Shown here: piece by piece, positions 42,022-52,265 of the stretch
Numbering within the stretch: position 1 is the first letter of the stretch
How the letters are laid out: each line of letters opens with the position of its first letter
Assembly: GCA_028564705.1 (NCBI GenBank)
Contig: JAPXFQ010001406.1
Location: 1-64,000, forward strand
Reading direction: 5' to 3'
DNA from: Apricaphanius iberus
Lineage: Eukaryota > Chordata > Actinopteri > Cyprinodontiformes > Aphaniidae
Length of the DNA: 64,000 bases
Notes under the pieces: model-generated
Database searches by the model: none
The model's input: the letters and a program-made list of their open reading frames with translations, nothing else
What the model was told of the DNA's origin: nothing
Translations under genes and position numbers: made by a program

Positions 42022-42540
42022 TGCTGGATTGTAAATTCTATATTAAAGTGCTCCTCTATTGTGGATTAACTCCAAAACTGTCAATTAGCTCTATTCACGG
42101 TTGAGGATCCAGCTTTCCTCCGCAGGGTCGACAGAGTGATTTCCTGTTCCAGAAAACAAAGCAGAAAATACAACAACACAGATCTGTTTGTCATGAGACT
42201 GACCTGCAGGACGGCTCACCAAGTGTGCGTGCTGACTCACAGACCTCATCTCTTTTTATTGGACACAAAGACAAAAGAATCACATGACATGGTCACTCCC
42301 AGTACATAAACATTAATTGTGTGCCCCTTATCATCTACTTCCCTAAGTCTGTTTTTCCCAGATGTTTCCAAAATGTTCCCAGAGTTTCCAAAACGATTTA
42401 CAGACACCCGCTTTTATGGGGGTCTTAACCTAAACTATCTTTCTTCCTGTTTCTACACAACTGGGCAATTTCCTAAACACAACTTGGTATTTATGACTGT
42501 TGTAAAAGCCTGGTACTCATTTAAGATTGTTTTTACTTCA
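42022..42540 (-). repeat. ERV-B 3' LTR
   Basis: 519 bp; on plus it begins TGCTGGATTG and ends TTTTTACTTCA. A polyadenylation signal AATAAA reads on minus at about 42257-42262 (plus TTTATT). It contains an extra block near 42350-42390 (TTTCCAAAATGTTCCCAGAG) that the other LTR lacks. It is preceded on the internal side by AAAAGAGGGA, a short purine tract. Confidence 0.88.
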
Positions 42541-42668
42541 AATCCCTCTTTTCATTCGTTCCAACACGAATGAATTAATTTCTCTGAATGTCTCCTACAG
42601 GTTCCTGGAGGGGTAGCAACAGGTATTCACCCTGTAAATTATCACCCACTGCCTTCTCAATACACCTG

Positions 42669-44516
42669 CTAACTAAGGAACGGAGACAGGGGATGCAGCA
42701 GCATCCACAAAGAACCATAATTGACAAAAACTGCTAATGACACCATTATGGACATTGCCAGTGTTTTCCACTTACCGAACATGTTGTTTAGCAAATCATT
42801 CCACATAGAGTTGTCAACGCCAGACTGTTCTTTCAGCCTATTTGAGAGTGTTCTAAGTCCTTCCACTACTTTAGTTAGTTTTCCTTTGGAGGCTGTGTTA
42901 TTGGGGATAAAAGTACAGCACTGCTCACCGAAAATTGAGCATACACCACCTTTTTCAGCTAATAACATATCTACTGCAATCCTGTTTTGGAAGGCCATAA
43001 GGGAGGTTGCGCTAAGTTGCTCATGTATGGCTTCAAATCCATCTCTAGTGTTATTTGCTAATTTCTGGACATTATAGTGAATATAATTTATTCTGTAAAC
43101 GTTTTTATTTATGGTGCACCACCAGCAAATACTGGACTCTAATCCAGCATAAATTTGATTAACCAATTTGTATTCATCAGGTACACCTCTGGGAACACCT
43201 ATAGAATCAATGTAAGTGGGATCAGAAACTGGAACAGTAGTTTCACGCTTGGATCTTCTTCCTGTGTACTGTATCAGAGGTTGTTCCCCCGTTGGAGAGG
43301 AAACGAACACTACAACTGACATGATAAAGGTGACCGGTGTACACAGACTTGTCCAATTTCTAGGTAAAGTTGATCTCAACGTTTTTCCACCACAATACCA
43401 CCAAATGTCTGCTCTAGCCTGGAATGGGTTAGTAAAGTTTTGGATCGAAGAGCAATAGGAGGAGTTCATTGTACCTACCGGTTTATTACCTGGGGAGGTG
43501 TTATTAAAACAGGTGAAATTGTTTAGAGCTACATTGCTGTCGAAAAATGGAGGGGTAGCTCGGTTATCTGCTATGGGAAATGGATCTTCCCACTGCGTAC
43601 ATTCAGAGACTGGATTCACCTGGGAGAGCAAGGAAACTAAACATGATGTGTTTAATTCAGTTGATGTGGCTACTACTTTTAAAAGAGGCCTGGGGCCCAT
43701 ACAAACTATACAATCTTGGCCTACTGTATTACCTGTTTTCTCAGCCATAAGCAACCAATTATTAGTGGATCCTCCAATTCCTGTCATCATTTCAAAATAA
43801 TCATCTGGAGTAGGATGTTCTTTAACTATGCTACCCCGTGATACCGAGGCTTGATTCTGGCTTACTGGGGAAGATACGTTGCGGGGGTCTTGGCATACTC
43901 TAATGGGAAATCGAACATCTTTTCCACCTTTGTGTACCCAGATCAGGAAAAGCGCACACCCTTGGCCATTGATACTATTTTGTGAGGGTATAAGATGGCT
44001 TTTAGTTAGGTTAACAGTGATGAGTAATTTATCTGCAGCTTTAGCTAACCTCACCAGGGGGCGCATATGTTTTGCAAAAGCTGATGTGGTGTAACTGCTC
44101 CAATCATATCCTGGTGGGTCAGCAATCAGAGTGGACCAACTCGTATCCTTTTGGTCATTAGTTATGTACCAGGAGGGATAGTCCTTATACCAAATTGCTT
44201 GTTTTCCATTCCATGTTAGAGTGTTAAGTGGGATGGTAATTACTGCCGATCCTCCTTCTGGGATACAGAAAGTGGAAAACCATCCTGGTGCGTAATATGG
44301 TCCTTGTGTGTCGCTACACTTAGAGTTAGGGGATGGTTTGGCAACCACATGTCTCCTTGGCCTATTACTTAGTGGGAGTGAGCTAAAAGAGACCTGTGTC
44401 GGATTTTTGGAACTGTTATAGGGCCAATCCCAACAGCAGTAGAAAATGATGTTAACTATGATTATGCTGCATAGTCCTAGGCCACACAGCAACTTTGTGT
44501 TGCCCCAGAGTTGCAT
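42669..44516 (-). CDS. env: ERV-B envelope glycoprotein, open 615-codon frame
   Basis: ATG at 44516 to stop at 42669. Residues 8-28 are a signal-anchor-like hydrophobic segment. The surface subunit has about ten N-x-[ST] sites and a CXXC motif (CIVC, 269-272). A furin-type RRSKR lies at 420-424. The transmembrane subunit has CWWC (463-466), an immunosuppressive-domain-like segment (about 510-527), the CX6CC motif (Cys 526, 533, 534) and a membrane helix at about 584-606. CXXC plus CX6CC marks gamma-type Env with a disulphide-linked SU-TM. No break is visible over the full length although pol is ruined. Whether it is expressed cannot be told from DNA. Confidence 0.88.
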   Translation of the reverse strand: MQLWGNTKLLCGLGLCSIIIVNIIFYCCWDWPYNSSKNPTQVSFSSLPLSNRPRRHVVAKPSPNSKCSDTQGPYYAPGWFSTFCIPEGGSAVITIPLNTLTWNGKQAIWYKDYPSWYITNDQKDTSWSTLIADPPGYDWSSYTTSAFAKHMRPLVRLAKAADKLLITVNLTKSHLIPSQNSINGQGCALFLIWVHKGGKDVRFPIRVCQDPRNVSSPVSQNQASVSRGSIVKEHPTPDDYFEMMTGIGGSTNNWLLMAEKTGNTVGQDCIVCMGPRPLLKVVATSTELNTSCLVSLLSQVNPVSECTQWEDPFPIADNRATPPFFDSNVALNNFTCFNNTSPGNKPVGTMNSSYCSSIQNFTNPFQARADIWWYCGGKTLRSTLPRNWTSLCTPVTFIMSVVVFVSSPTGEQPLIQYTGRRSKRETTVPVSDPTYIDSIGVPRGVPDEYKLVNQIYAGLESSICWWCTINKNVYRINYIHYNVQKLANNTRDGFEAIHEQLSATSLMAFQNRIAVDMLLAEKGGVCSIFGEQCCTFIPNNTASKGKLTKVVEGLRTLSNRLKEQSGVDNSMWNDLLNNMFGKWKTLAMSIMVSLAVFVNYGSLWMLLHPLSPFLS

Positions 44517-45378
44517 GTTTTCAATGTTTGTTGTGGTATTTTAGTTTAGTCTTCACTTTGTTAAGGTTTTAATGTGAGAAGCGCTGGTTTCTTTTAAACT
44601 TTATTAAAAGTTGAAAACCCTGGCAATGATAAGCAGATCTCAAAGAACCACAATGCAAATACAAGACCAGAATGTAATAAAAAAACACAGTTGACCATCA
44701 GTTAACCTGATTGCGCTGTAAATAACTAAATAAAACTGAAAGAATAATGTAACTGTTAAGAAACCTTGATAAAATCTTAAGAAACCTATTTAACTTCTGG
44801 AATCTCTCTAGTCTTTCCTTTCCCTAGGTCTGGCTTGTAATACCTTGTACACTGGGTCATACCACGCCTTCAGGAAAACTTACCTCAGGTAACCTTATCT
44901 CAGCTAGTCTAACTTTCTATCTAAAGGACCCTTTTTGCTTATTAAGAAAACCTTAAAAATACTTGGATGTTAAGAAATCCTGAAAATTAAATGATTAAAA
45001 ATTAGTTAACTGGGGTGTTAATAAACCCTCTTAGGCAGTGTTAAGAAACTGCACCTGTGAATAGAAATGGTTAAGTAAATGGTTAAAAAAAAATGTAAAA
45101 TGCAATAAATGGTTAAGCGAGTCTTTTAGTCCTTCAGTATAATTTGAATCTTCTTTTTTCGTTCTTCACTCTCGTTGTAGAGCCCTCTAATGGCAGCTGC
45201 GAGAGCGATGTAACAGCTTTTTTCAGCTGTTTCAGCTAAAATAACATATTCCCTCTTTGGAAATGGTAATTACTTCATTAATTAACCATTTCCCCCCACA
45301 ACCAATTTCTTCTGGGTGAGTCAGGCCCCGCCTCCAGTGGCTTAAGCTCCCGCTTGGTCAAAACCTTTCTCACCCTGT
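44517..45378 (-). other. ERV-B pol-env spacer
   Basis: About 860 bp of AT-rich non-coding DNA between the end of pol and env. The phrase GTTAAGAAACC (plus strand) recurs, for example near 44755, 44778 and 44967 (as GTTAAGAAATCC). ERV-C has the same spacer with an expanded array. Simple gamma-type proviruses usually have pol and env overlapping, so this spacer is unusual; the env splice acceptor presumably lies in it. Confidence 0.7.
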
Positions 45379-45963
45379 TTAGATAGATTCCCTTAGATTA
45401 TTAGAGATCTGCTGCAGTGTGCCGGATGGATCAGGAGCCAGGGCACACTGTGACCAATGAAACCAGGTGGATCCTTTGCCTTTAAGCTGGACAGCGTGGG
45501 TGTTGCGCGCAGAAACCAGAAATGGACCAGACCAGCGAGGTTCCTGCCACTTTCTTTTGAACACCTTCAGCCAAACCCACTCAGCCTCTGTGGGTGCCGG
45601 AGCTGGACCGTGAGTGACGTGTGGAGGTGGTAGGAAGGCGGTCACCAGAGATTTCAGCTGTTGATGTTCACCACGAGTGTCGGGAGCAAGATGAGAAGAG
45701 ACTTGAGGCTCCCTGCCGGCCCAGGGACCAGGGAAGATCCTGCCAGTAAGGATCTCATAAGGAGTAAGACCTTTTGTTCTGCAGACTGATGATCTAATGG
45801 CCATTAGAGCAATAGGGAGGGTGCCAAATTTATGGGTGATCCCCATATGCTTTTCAAACCATTGTAGATGTTCATTCTTAAAGTGAGTACCATTATCAGA
45901 TCTCACTCTGGTGGGAAAGCCATGGAACGGGATCCAGTGGTTAATTAAACACTTAACCACCAT
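45379..45963 (-). pseudogene. pol: ERV-B integrase, C-terminal part
   Basis: Opens in a different frame from the upstream pol and reads KCLINHWIPFHGFPTRV followed by RSDNGTHFKNEH, which holds the second catalytic Asp. About 18 residues later (HKFGTLPIALMAIRSS) the sequence jumps to the region after the catalytic Glu, so the Glu-containing segment is deleted. The C-terminal domain follows with WVWLKVFKRKWQEPRWSGP and a ...HAVQLKGKGSTWFHWSQC end, similar to gamma-type integrases. Without the Glu the enzyme could not join DNA ends. Confidence 0.8.
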
Positions 45964-48607
45964 TTTACTGCTTCAACCCATGATGTCAGGGGGTCTATCA
46001 TAACCAACAAATACCTATAACCCCTAATAGGAGTTACCATATCTGTATAATCAATAACCACTTCCTCCCCTGGCCGATACAGGTTCTGAAAAGTTCCCAT
46101 CTCTGGCTTGATAGTGGGTTTTGGATTAAACTGCCCACAAACCGTACATTCACTCAAAAAATTCTTTACCCAGTCTGATAAATATGGGTGCCACCAGAAA
46201 CACAGGTTCCTCTTCATCTGATTAAAAGAGACATGTGCATGTCCATGAGCTTCTTGGAAAAGTGTGGGTTTCAAACTGGCTGGCAACACAAGTCTCCCAT
46301 CTGGGCCTCTCCAGTAGTTATTTGAGAAAACTGCACCTCTGTCTTTCCAAACTGATTTCTCCTGTGGGGCTGCATTCTGCTGAGCTAGCTTCACTTCCTC
46401 TGCAAAGCTGTCTGATATTTCCTGTAAATCTGTAACCACTAGCTTTGTATTTGTCTGTGGCTGGTAACCTGCAGCAGTTTTTGCAGCCAGATCTGCAGCT
46501 TCGTTACCTCTAGCCTGAGCTGTGTTTAACTTACTGTGGCCCTTGCACTTTAAAATGGCTAATTTAGAGGGTAGCTGCACTGCTTCTAAAAGCTCCATGA
46601 TATCTGAGTGATGCTGAATAGGCTTGCCTGTGGTGGTGACAAATCCTGCCCTTTTCCACTGTGGTAGCTCATAATGAATAACAGAGAAACCATGATTAGA
46701 ATCAGTCCAAATGGTAACTTCTTTTCCTGTACCCCACTTACAGGCTTCAATCAGAGCCCTGATCTCAGCTCGCTGCGCACTCTGTTTGCCATGTAGTTTT
46801 CCTGACACCACTGTCTGTTCAGTATTGTTATCTTGCAACACCACAGCAAAACCTGATTGTAAGTCACCTTTACTGTCCCTAAAACAACAACCATCTGTGT
46901 ACAGGGTCAGTCCTGTGGGGAGTGGTTCTGTCAACTGGTCTGGTCTTATTTTTTGGGCCACAAAATTTAGTGCAACACAGTCATGAGGTTCCCCAGTGTC
47001 GCTGAACTGATCTGCCATGTTTATGCCATCATGGATGAAAGTCAGATTTGGTGCTTCTAGGATTTTACTGAGACGTTGCTGGCGCAGGGTGGACAAAGTG
47101 AAGGCCTCAGAATTGATCAGAGCCATAACACCATTGGATGTGAGGATGTGGCGTGGGTATCCTCTGACTACATGTGCTGTTTTCTCAACTAGATGTGCAA
47201 TGCCTGCTCCATGTCTAGTGCATGGAGGTTGTCTCCTCTCTATGGCTTGTAGTTTGACACTAAGATACCTAAGAATGTGTCTTTGGCCCCCTTTTTTCTG
47301 AAAAAGAATACCATTAACCACTCCATCGGTTTCTGATGTATCTAGAAAAAAGGTACAGCTGTAGTCAGGTGTAGCTAAGTCTGCTGCCTGAGCTAGTAGT
47401 TGTTTGAGCTGAATGAAAGCCTCTTCTGCTGCGGAATTCCATTGTAACTGTGCCTGTAAATTCTTCATGCCGCTTTCATTTACCAATGCTCTCAATGGTG
47501 TAGTGAGGTTAGTATAACCTGGAATGTAATGTCTGGAGAAGTTAGTAAGTCCCAGAAATGACAGCATTGACTTTACAATAACAGGTTTTGGATGTGTCAA
47601 TATGGAGTTTTTGTGGCCCTCTGTTAAACCAGAAACCTGTGCCGTCACTTTTCTCCCCAAAAACTGGACTTCTTGTCTGACTAGTTGCAATTTGTCACGT
47701 GAGACTTTATAACCCTCTTTTCCTAAATGAGAGAGTAATGCCAATGTGGCTTCAATGCATATTTCCGCAGTGGGCGTGGCTAAAATTAAATCATCCACAT
47801 ATTGAATCAGAACACAACCTGGTGGGAGGAGTAAGGTGCTTAAGGATTGTTTGAGAACCTGATTGAAAATGCCAGGGGATAGAGAAAAGCCCTGGGGAAG
47901 TCTGGTATATCTCAGTTTTCTACCTCTGAAAGTGAAAGAGAACACATCCCTCACTGATGGGTGAAGCGGTAAACAGAGAAAAAGCATTAGCCAAATCAAT
48001 ACAGGTGAACCATTTCAAATCAGGTGTCAGGGATGTCAGAGCCGTGTAGGGATTAGGGGTTGCAATGGGTGCTGTTTTAAGTACCTCATTAATTGCTCTT
48101 AAGTCATGTGCCATCCTGTATTTGCCAGTACCTTGTTTTTCTACAGGTAAGATTGGTGTGTTGTAAGGCGAGTAAGAAGGGTTCCAAAACTCCAGCCTTT
48201 AATAAACCTGCAATAGTGTCCGCTATTCCCTCCTCAGCTTCAGGTTTATGAGGGTACTGCGTACGCCAAATTGGATCAGAATGTTTTAATTCAAAAGTGA
48301 TGGGTGTGGTGTGAACCAATCCTACATCTGTGGGACCGTCTGACCAGAGGTAATCGGGGAGAATTTGTAACGTCTCTATGGCCTTAGGATGGTCTGTTTT
48401 TTCTCTACCATGAGTTCTAGACAACTGGAGGTGTTCTAACAGAGTCTGATCTGTTACTTGCGTGTCTATTTTATACATCTGAGTAGAAGGAGAAAAGGAG
48501 ACTGTAGGTATCTGGGTTGGAATCCAATCTGTAATTGTGACCCCCCTCTTTACCATTCCCCCCAAAATCCTTGGCTTGATGTTTAGGGTGTAGTAAAAGT
48601 GACACAT
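45945..48607 (-). pseudogene. pol: ERV-B pol: RT, RNase H, integrase N-terminus
   Basis: Three frames cover RT: 48607-48180 (DHPKAIETLQILPDYLW onward), 48180-47960 (MAHDLRAINEVLKTAPI) and 47999-45945. The last holds the LPQGFSLSPGIFNQ block, the YVDD site at 47790-47801, connection, and a complete RNase H (Asp in LYTDGCCF, Glu in RAEIRALIEA, Asp in IWTDSNHGF, Asp in RGNEAADLAAK). An integrase finger ends in CTVCGQF, and the first catalytic Asp is in VVIDYTDMV. The frame ends in WVEAVKWWL; compared with ERV-C about ten codons are missing there. RT is therefore broken at about 48565, 48180 and 47960, and integrase at 45955. Confidence 0.85.
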
Positions 48608-49349
48608 GTGGGAGAGCTTCAGTCTCCATCATGTACCATTTCAGTTGATTAGATGTAAGATTAGCAAACAGTGCTACTCCCTCTTTCCCCACAAAGCATG
48701 GACCGGAAGTCACAGACCACGTGTGGCCCTCAAGCTGTTTCTCAAATTGTTCCTGATACATAGTAGGATCGCCCCTTTCATACAGGAGAGTAACATGTAA
48801 AGGGTAAGGCGGCGGGACAAAGGGTTGTAGTTCTAGCAGCCAAGGCCTCCAGCATGCCAAGAATGTGACTGCAGAGTGTTCATGTTCAGGAGGTGTGGTA
48901 AGCCTGCCCCAGAATATGTCAGCCATTTGTGAGGCGTCATCTCTGAGCAGATATTGTCCATTCAGGGAACCACAACAGTGTTTCTGTCCATTGGGAAAAG
49001 TCACTTCAAGTCCATCAGCTGTGCATAGTATGGTAGCTCCCAGCTTAATAAGTAAATCCCTGCCAAGAAGATTCACTGGAGTGGTGGGTGCTATCACAAA
49101 AGGATGGTTCACTCTTTGGTTTCCCACTGATACAGACATAGGTTGAGTTACCGGGAGAATCATAGGAGCCCCAGAAATTCCCATTACTGACACTTTTTCT
49201 CCAGACAAGACTGTTTGTGGTAATGATTTGTCCATGGTGCTGAAAGTAGCCCCAGTATCCACCAAAAAAGCTAAGAAATGTCCAGATATGTTCAATGTGA
49301 GCAAGGGATCTCCCTTAGTCCCGCCCACTGGGAAAATCTGTGGGCATTG
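48471..49349 (-). CDS. pro: ERV-B aspartic protease, in frame with gag
   Basis: The domain lies in the same frame as gag, after stops at 49440-49442 (TAA) and 49350-49352 (TGA), and has no ATG of its own, so it would need stop-codon readthrough as in gammaretroviruses. The active site reads FLVDTGATFS, the canonical D-T-G-A, and the C-terminal NLLGRDLLIKLG block is present. A linker of about 150 codons follows up to a stop at 48471. The RT continues in another frame from a run of six G at about 48564, which looks like a one-base slip. The protease domain itself appears undamaged. Confidence 0.72.
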   Translation of the reverse strand, partial: QCPQIFPVGGTKGDPLLTLNISGHFLAFLVDTGATFSTMDKSLPQTVLSGEKVSVMGISGAPMILPVTQPMSVSVGNQRVNHPFVIAPTTPVNLLGRDLLIKLGATILCTADGLEVTFPNGQKHCCGSLNGQYLLRDDASQMADIFWGRLTTPPEHEHSAVTFLACWRPWLLELQPFVPPPYPLHVTLLYERGDPTMYQEQFEKQLEGHTWSVTSGPCFVGKEGVALFANLTSNQLKWYMMETEALPHVSLLLHPKHQAKDFGGNGKEGGHNYRLDSNPDTYSLLFSFYSDV

Positions 49350-49439
49350 TCAATAGTGCTGGCCTCCTCTTCCCCTGCCATACGGAGGAGGAGCCATGTG
49401 CTGATTTGGAGCTGTGTGGTGAGAAGGCTGGTATTGTGG

Positions 49440-51467
49440 TTAGTTCCCGGTTGGTGGGTAAGGACATTCTCTCACCCAATGATCAATGGAGCCACACCGA
49501 TGACAACCGTTAGTGCTTGGCTGCTTTCCCCCAGCACCTCTGAACCCACGGGCCCTTCCCCTCCCACGTGCTCTCCAGGGGCGTTGCCACTGCTGCCCAT
49601 AGGGGGCAACGGGTGACTGGTTAGGGGGGGCTCCAGCATACATTATGGGAAATGAAGGGGGAGGAGCCTCTAGGGCTGCAGCTGGGGCAATTTCTGCCAC
49701 CATTTGCTTCCCTTTCTTTGAACCAGCTTTCTGTTCAGCTATTTTAGATTGGGCTTCTTTTAACTGTAGTTTTAACAAAGCAGTCTCCATTTTCTTAGTC
49801 TCCTCAGATCCTTTCTTATACCGATCTGCCTCTTTCTGAAGATGATGAATTAAATGCAAGGTCCATCTACCCTGGTCAGCACTTAGTAGATCCGGATTTT
49901 CTTTTAATTTCTGTTGTACAGTCTCCTGCACCCCTGCTAACACCGCTTCCCTGAACCAAGTTCTGTTTGTTCCCTGCTGATCAGGATATTCCCCTGTTTG
50001 TCCCACCCAGGTGTCCTTACTTTGTGATAAAAAATCAATGGGTGACACCTCAAGTTTCCACATGAATTTTGGCACTTTTGAGGCATGGGTTCCTGGATAT
50101 TTCTGTCTCAACCAGGTGGCTATTCCATTAATTAGTCCTGCTAAAGGTGTAGAATCTGGGAGGTTAGCTAAATTATTTTCTTCCTGCATATTTCTAAAAT
50201 CTGTAGCTGTCATTACTAACCCCATTACTCCCCTTAAATCTCCTAGGGCCAATGTTTGATTAGCTGTAAGCTGGTACAGCTTGTTTAACCACAAATTAGC
50301 TCCTTCTGATAAAGATGGCAAAGATTGGATCAATCCTCTAAGGTCTGCTAATTTTAGAGGTTTGTACAGTTCTCCTCCCCCTGGTGCTTGTACTAACGGC
50401 ATTATGTTTTGTGACTGACCTCCCTCCGGCTCTTCCTCCTGATGTTTTTTCTGCTGTTTGAGTTGTAATCTAGTCGTTACTCCTGTCTGTCCCAGGGGTG
50501 GTGTGCCCTTTAAGCCCTCCTCTGGCTCTATTGGCCCCCGTCTGTTCTCATCCTCTCGTTTTTTTTCTAACTCCTCTCTTACTCTCTTCCTCACTTCTTT
50601 TTCTACATAATCCTCCTCATCACTTGTGTTTCCTAGTGTACCCTGAGCCTTAACAGCAATTACAATTTCATGTGTGGGTTCATGGTCCTCATTTTTAATC
50701 TCTATGGCTCCTGATTGACTGCCGGACGCCTGAGAGGGTGTCCTGTCAGATGCTTGAGGTGGTGTATTAACCTGAGGGGGTTTTGGACCAGTGTTTGAGT
50801 GACCTACTTTCTTCTTGCTCATTACTTGCCACAACTGTGTGGCTCCGTCCCGAGAGCTGGGTTGGACGGGGTATTGAGAATATGGGGGAGCTACCGGAGG
50901 AGCAGAGGGTGTGCATTGGGGGTGTGGTTGTGATCTGTGTTCTGGGCCATATTCCTCATAGATACCTCTTTCTGTAGCATCTGTCCTAGTGAGTTCCCAA
51001 TGAATTTCAGTCCCATCTGCAGTTCTAACTACAGGATACATATTGTTTGTCCGGGATATCGGGGGATAAATCCCTGTATAAGGGGGAGGGCTCGAGCTGT
51101 CTTCCTCGTCACAGTCTGGTTCCTGACAAAGATGTTCTGTCCCTTGCCCTAATATACCTAACTGGTTCCATTTTGCCTGTCTTTTCTTCCATTTTGCCTT
51201 TCCTCCAGTAACAACGTTGGCCTTTTCTGCTTTATCTCCACATTTCCCTGCTTCTTTGAAACACAACTGGGACAAACATCTCCTCTCCTGTGCGTCTAGT
51301 CCCTCATCTTTCCACATACTTCTGACCCTCCTTTCTACTTTATCTCTATCTCCCTTGCTGAGACTAGTCTCTATCATTGGTAGTACTTTATCCAAATACA
51401 GTGTTAATTGTCTTCCTAAGGTGCACCAGCGGTTCCCTGGCAGGGGAATGCGGGGTTTATAGTCCAT
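49440..51467 (-). CDS. gag: ERV-B Gag polyprotein, open 675-codon frame
   Basis: ATG at 51467 to TAA at 49440. A matrix-like N-terminus (MDYKPRIPLPGNRWC) lacks the Gly-2 needed for myristoylation. A PPPY late-domain motif is at residues 127-130 (SSSPPPYTGIYPP). A long Pro/Glu-rich linker follows, then a capsid-like region from about 370 to 560 (GLIQSLPSLSEGANLW, DFLSQSKDTWVGQTGEYPDQ), a coiled Lys/Glu segment, and a nucleocapsid with Arg/Gly repeats and one CCHC knuckle (CHRCGSIDHWVREC). Gag drives particle assembly and packaging. The frame is free of breaks. At 675 codons it is longer than typical gammaretroviral Gag (about 540), mainly in the linker. Confidence 0.85.
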   Translation of the reverse strand: MDYKPRIPLPGNRWCTLGRQLTLYLDKVLPMIETSLSKGDRDKVERRVRSMWKDEGLDAQERRCLSQLCFKEAGKCGDKAEKANVVTGGKAKWKKRQAKWNQLGILGQGTEHLCQEPDCDEEDSSSPPPYTGIYPPISRTNNMYPVVRTADGTEIHWELTRTDATERGIYEEYGPEHRSQPHPQCTPSAPPVAPPYSQYPVQPSSRDGATQLWQVMSKKKVGHSNTGPKPPQVNTPPQASDRTPSQASGSQSGAIEIKNEDHEPTHEIVIAVKAQGTLGNTSDEEDYVEKEVRKRVREELEKKREDENRRGPIEPEEGLKGTPPLGQTGVTTRLQLKQQKKHQEEEPEGGQSQNIMPLVQAPGGGELYKPLKLADLRGLIQSLPSLSEGANLWLNKLYQLTANQTLALGDLRGVMGLVMTATDFRNMQEENNLANLPDSTPLAGLINGIATWLRQKYPGTHASKVPKFMWKLEVSPIDFLSQSKDTWVGQTGEYPDQQGTNRTWFREAVLAGVQETVQQKLKENPDLLSADQGRWTLHLIHHLQKEADRYKKGSEETKKMETALLKLQLKEAQSKIAEQKAGSKKGKQMVAEIAPAAALEAPPPSFPIMYAGAPPNQSPVAPYGQQWQRPWRARGRGRARGFRGAGGKQPSTNGCHRCGSIDHWVRECPYPPTGN

Positions 51468-52245
51468 GCTCTCAGCAACTATGTCAATCTGCTCTCTTCC
51501 TTAAAGTATGTAGGATTGAGTCAGGTGAAAATGATATTACCCCAGATTGTCCCTGAATGTCAATCTTCTACTCCCCAGACTAGTTCTGTGGGAGCGGACA
51601 TCCACTAGGTGTTTAAGATTCACCGGACAACCCGAGTTTTAGATTCAACCCAACTACTATCCTCTAAATGAGAGTTTATTTGAATCCAGATGTGCAAAAT
51701 AGTTTCCTGGAAACTATTTATCTGTATCTTTACTCTCCAAACACGCACCCATTCACACCACAACTATGTTTATATTACCATGGCAATTTATTTCCTTTTA
51801 AGTCTTAGTCATCCATACACACTGACCTTATCTCTTTAAGAACGCAGACCTTTTTTCTATGCACACTTTGTGATGTTCGGTCACGGGCTGTGCAGTCACC
51901 CAGGCTGGTCTAGGAATCCTTTGTTCCCACTAGACCTGTCGCTGGGGAAACGTCTCTCCCCAGCGAGAGCAGCCCAGACTCAGAACTTGTCTCGCACGTT
52001 CCTCTTTTCCTTTAAAGAGACAGAGTTAACATTAAAATGGAGAATTTTCAGACCAACATTTACCTATTAATTTGTTGTAGCGCTTTCCAGATTACTGAGA
52101 AAATGACCCGGGTCATTTTGTCAATGGTCAGTCCTCAGTTCCCCGTCATTCTGTTAAACTCAGATCAGTAATTCACTTCAGTGTTTCTTCAAATTATTTC
52201 ATCAACAATCAACTTACTTTTCTACTTTGCTCCTGGAAAATCACT
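51468..52245 (-). other. ERV-B leader
   Basis: About 780 bp between primer site and gag ATG, with no coding content recognised. It should contain the packaging signal and splice donor, but I could not fix either. Confidence 0.6.
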
Positions 52246-52262
52246 GCCCGCGTCCTCCACCA
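52246..52262 (-). promoter_or_regulatory. ERV-B primer-binding site
   Basis: TGGTGGAGGACGCGGGC on minus begins three bases after the LTR end. It starts with TGG, as sites complementary to a tRNA CCA end do. I could not assign the tRNA with confidence. Confidence 0.6.
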
Positions 52263-52265
52263 AGT

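Noticed and set aside
43216..44094. Plus-strand open frames opposite env
   Set aside because: Antisense shadows of the long open env frame.
48555..48575. Programmed frameshift at the six-G run between pro and RT in ERV-B
   Set aside because: The break is followed by further frame breaks at 48180 and 47960, and homopolymer slips are common; no slippery-site pattern with structure was recognised.
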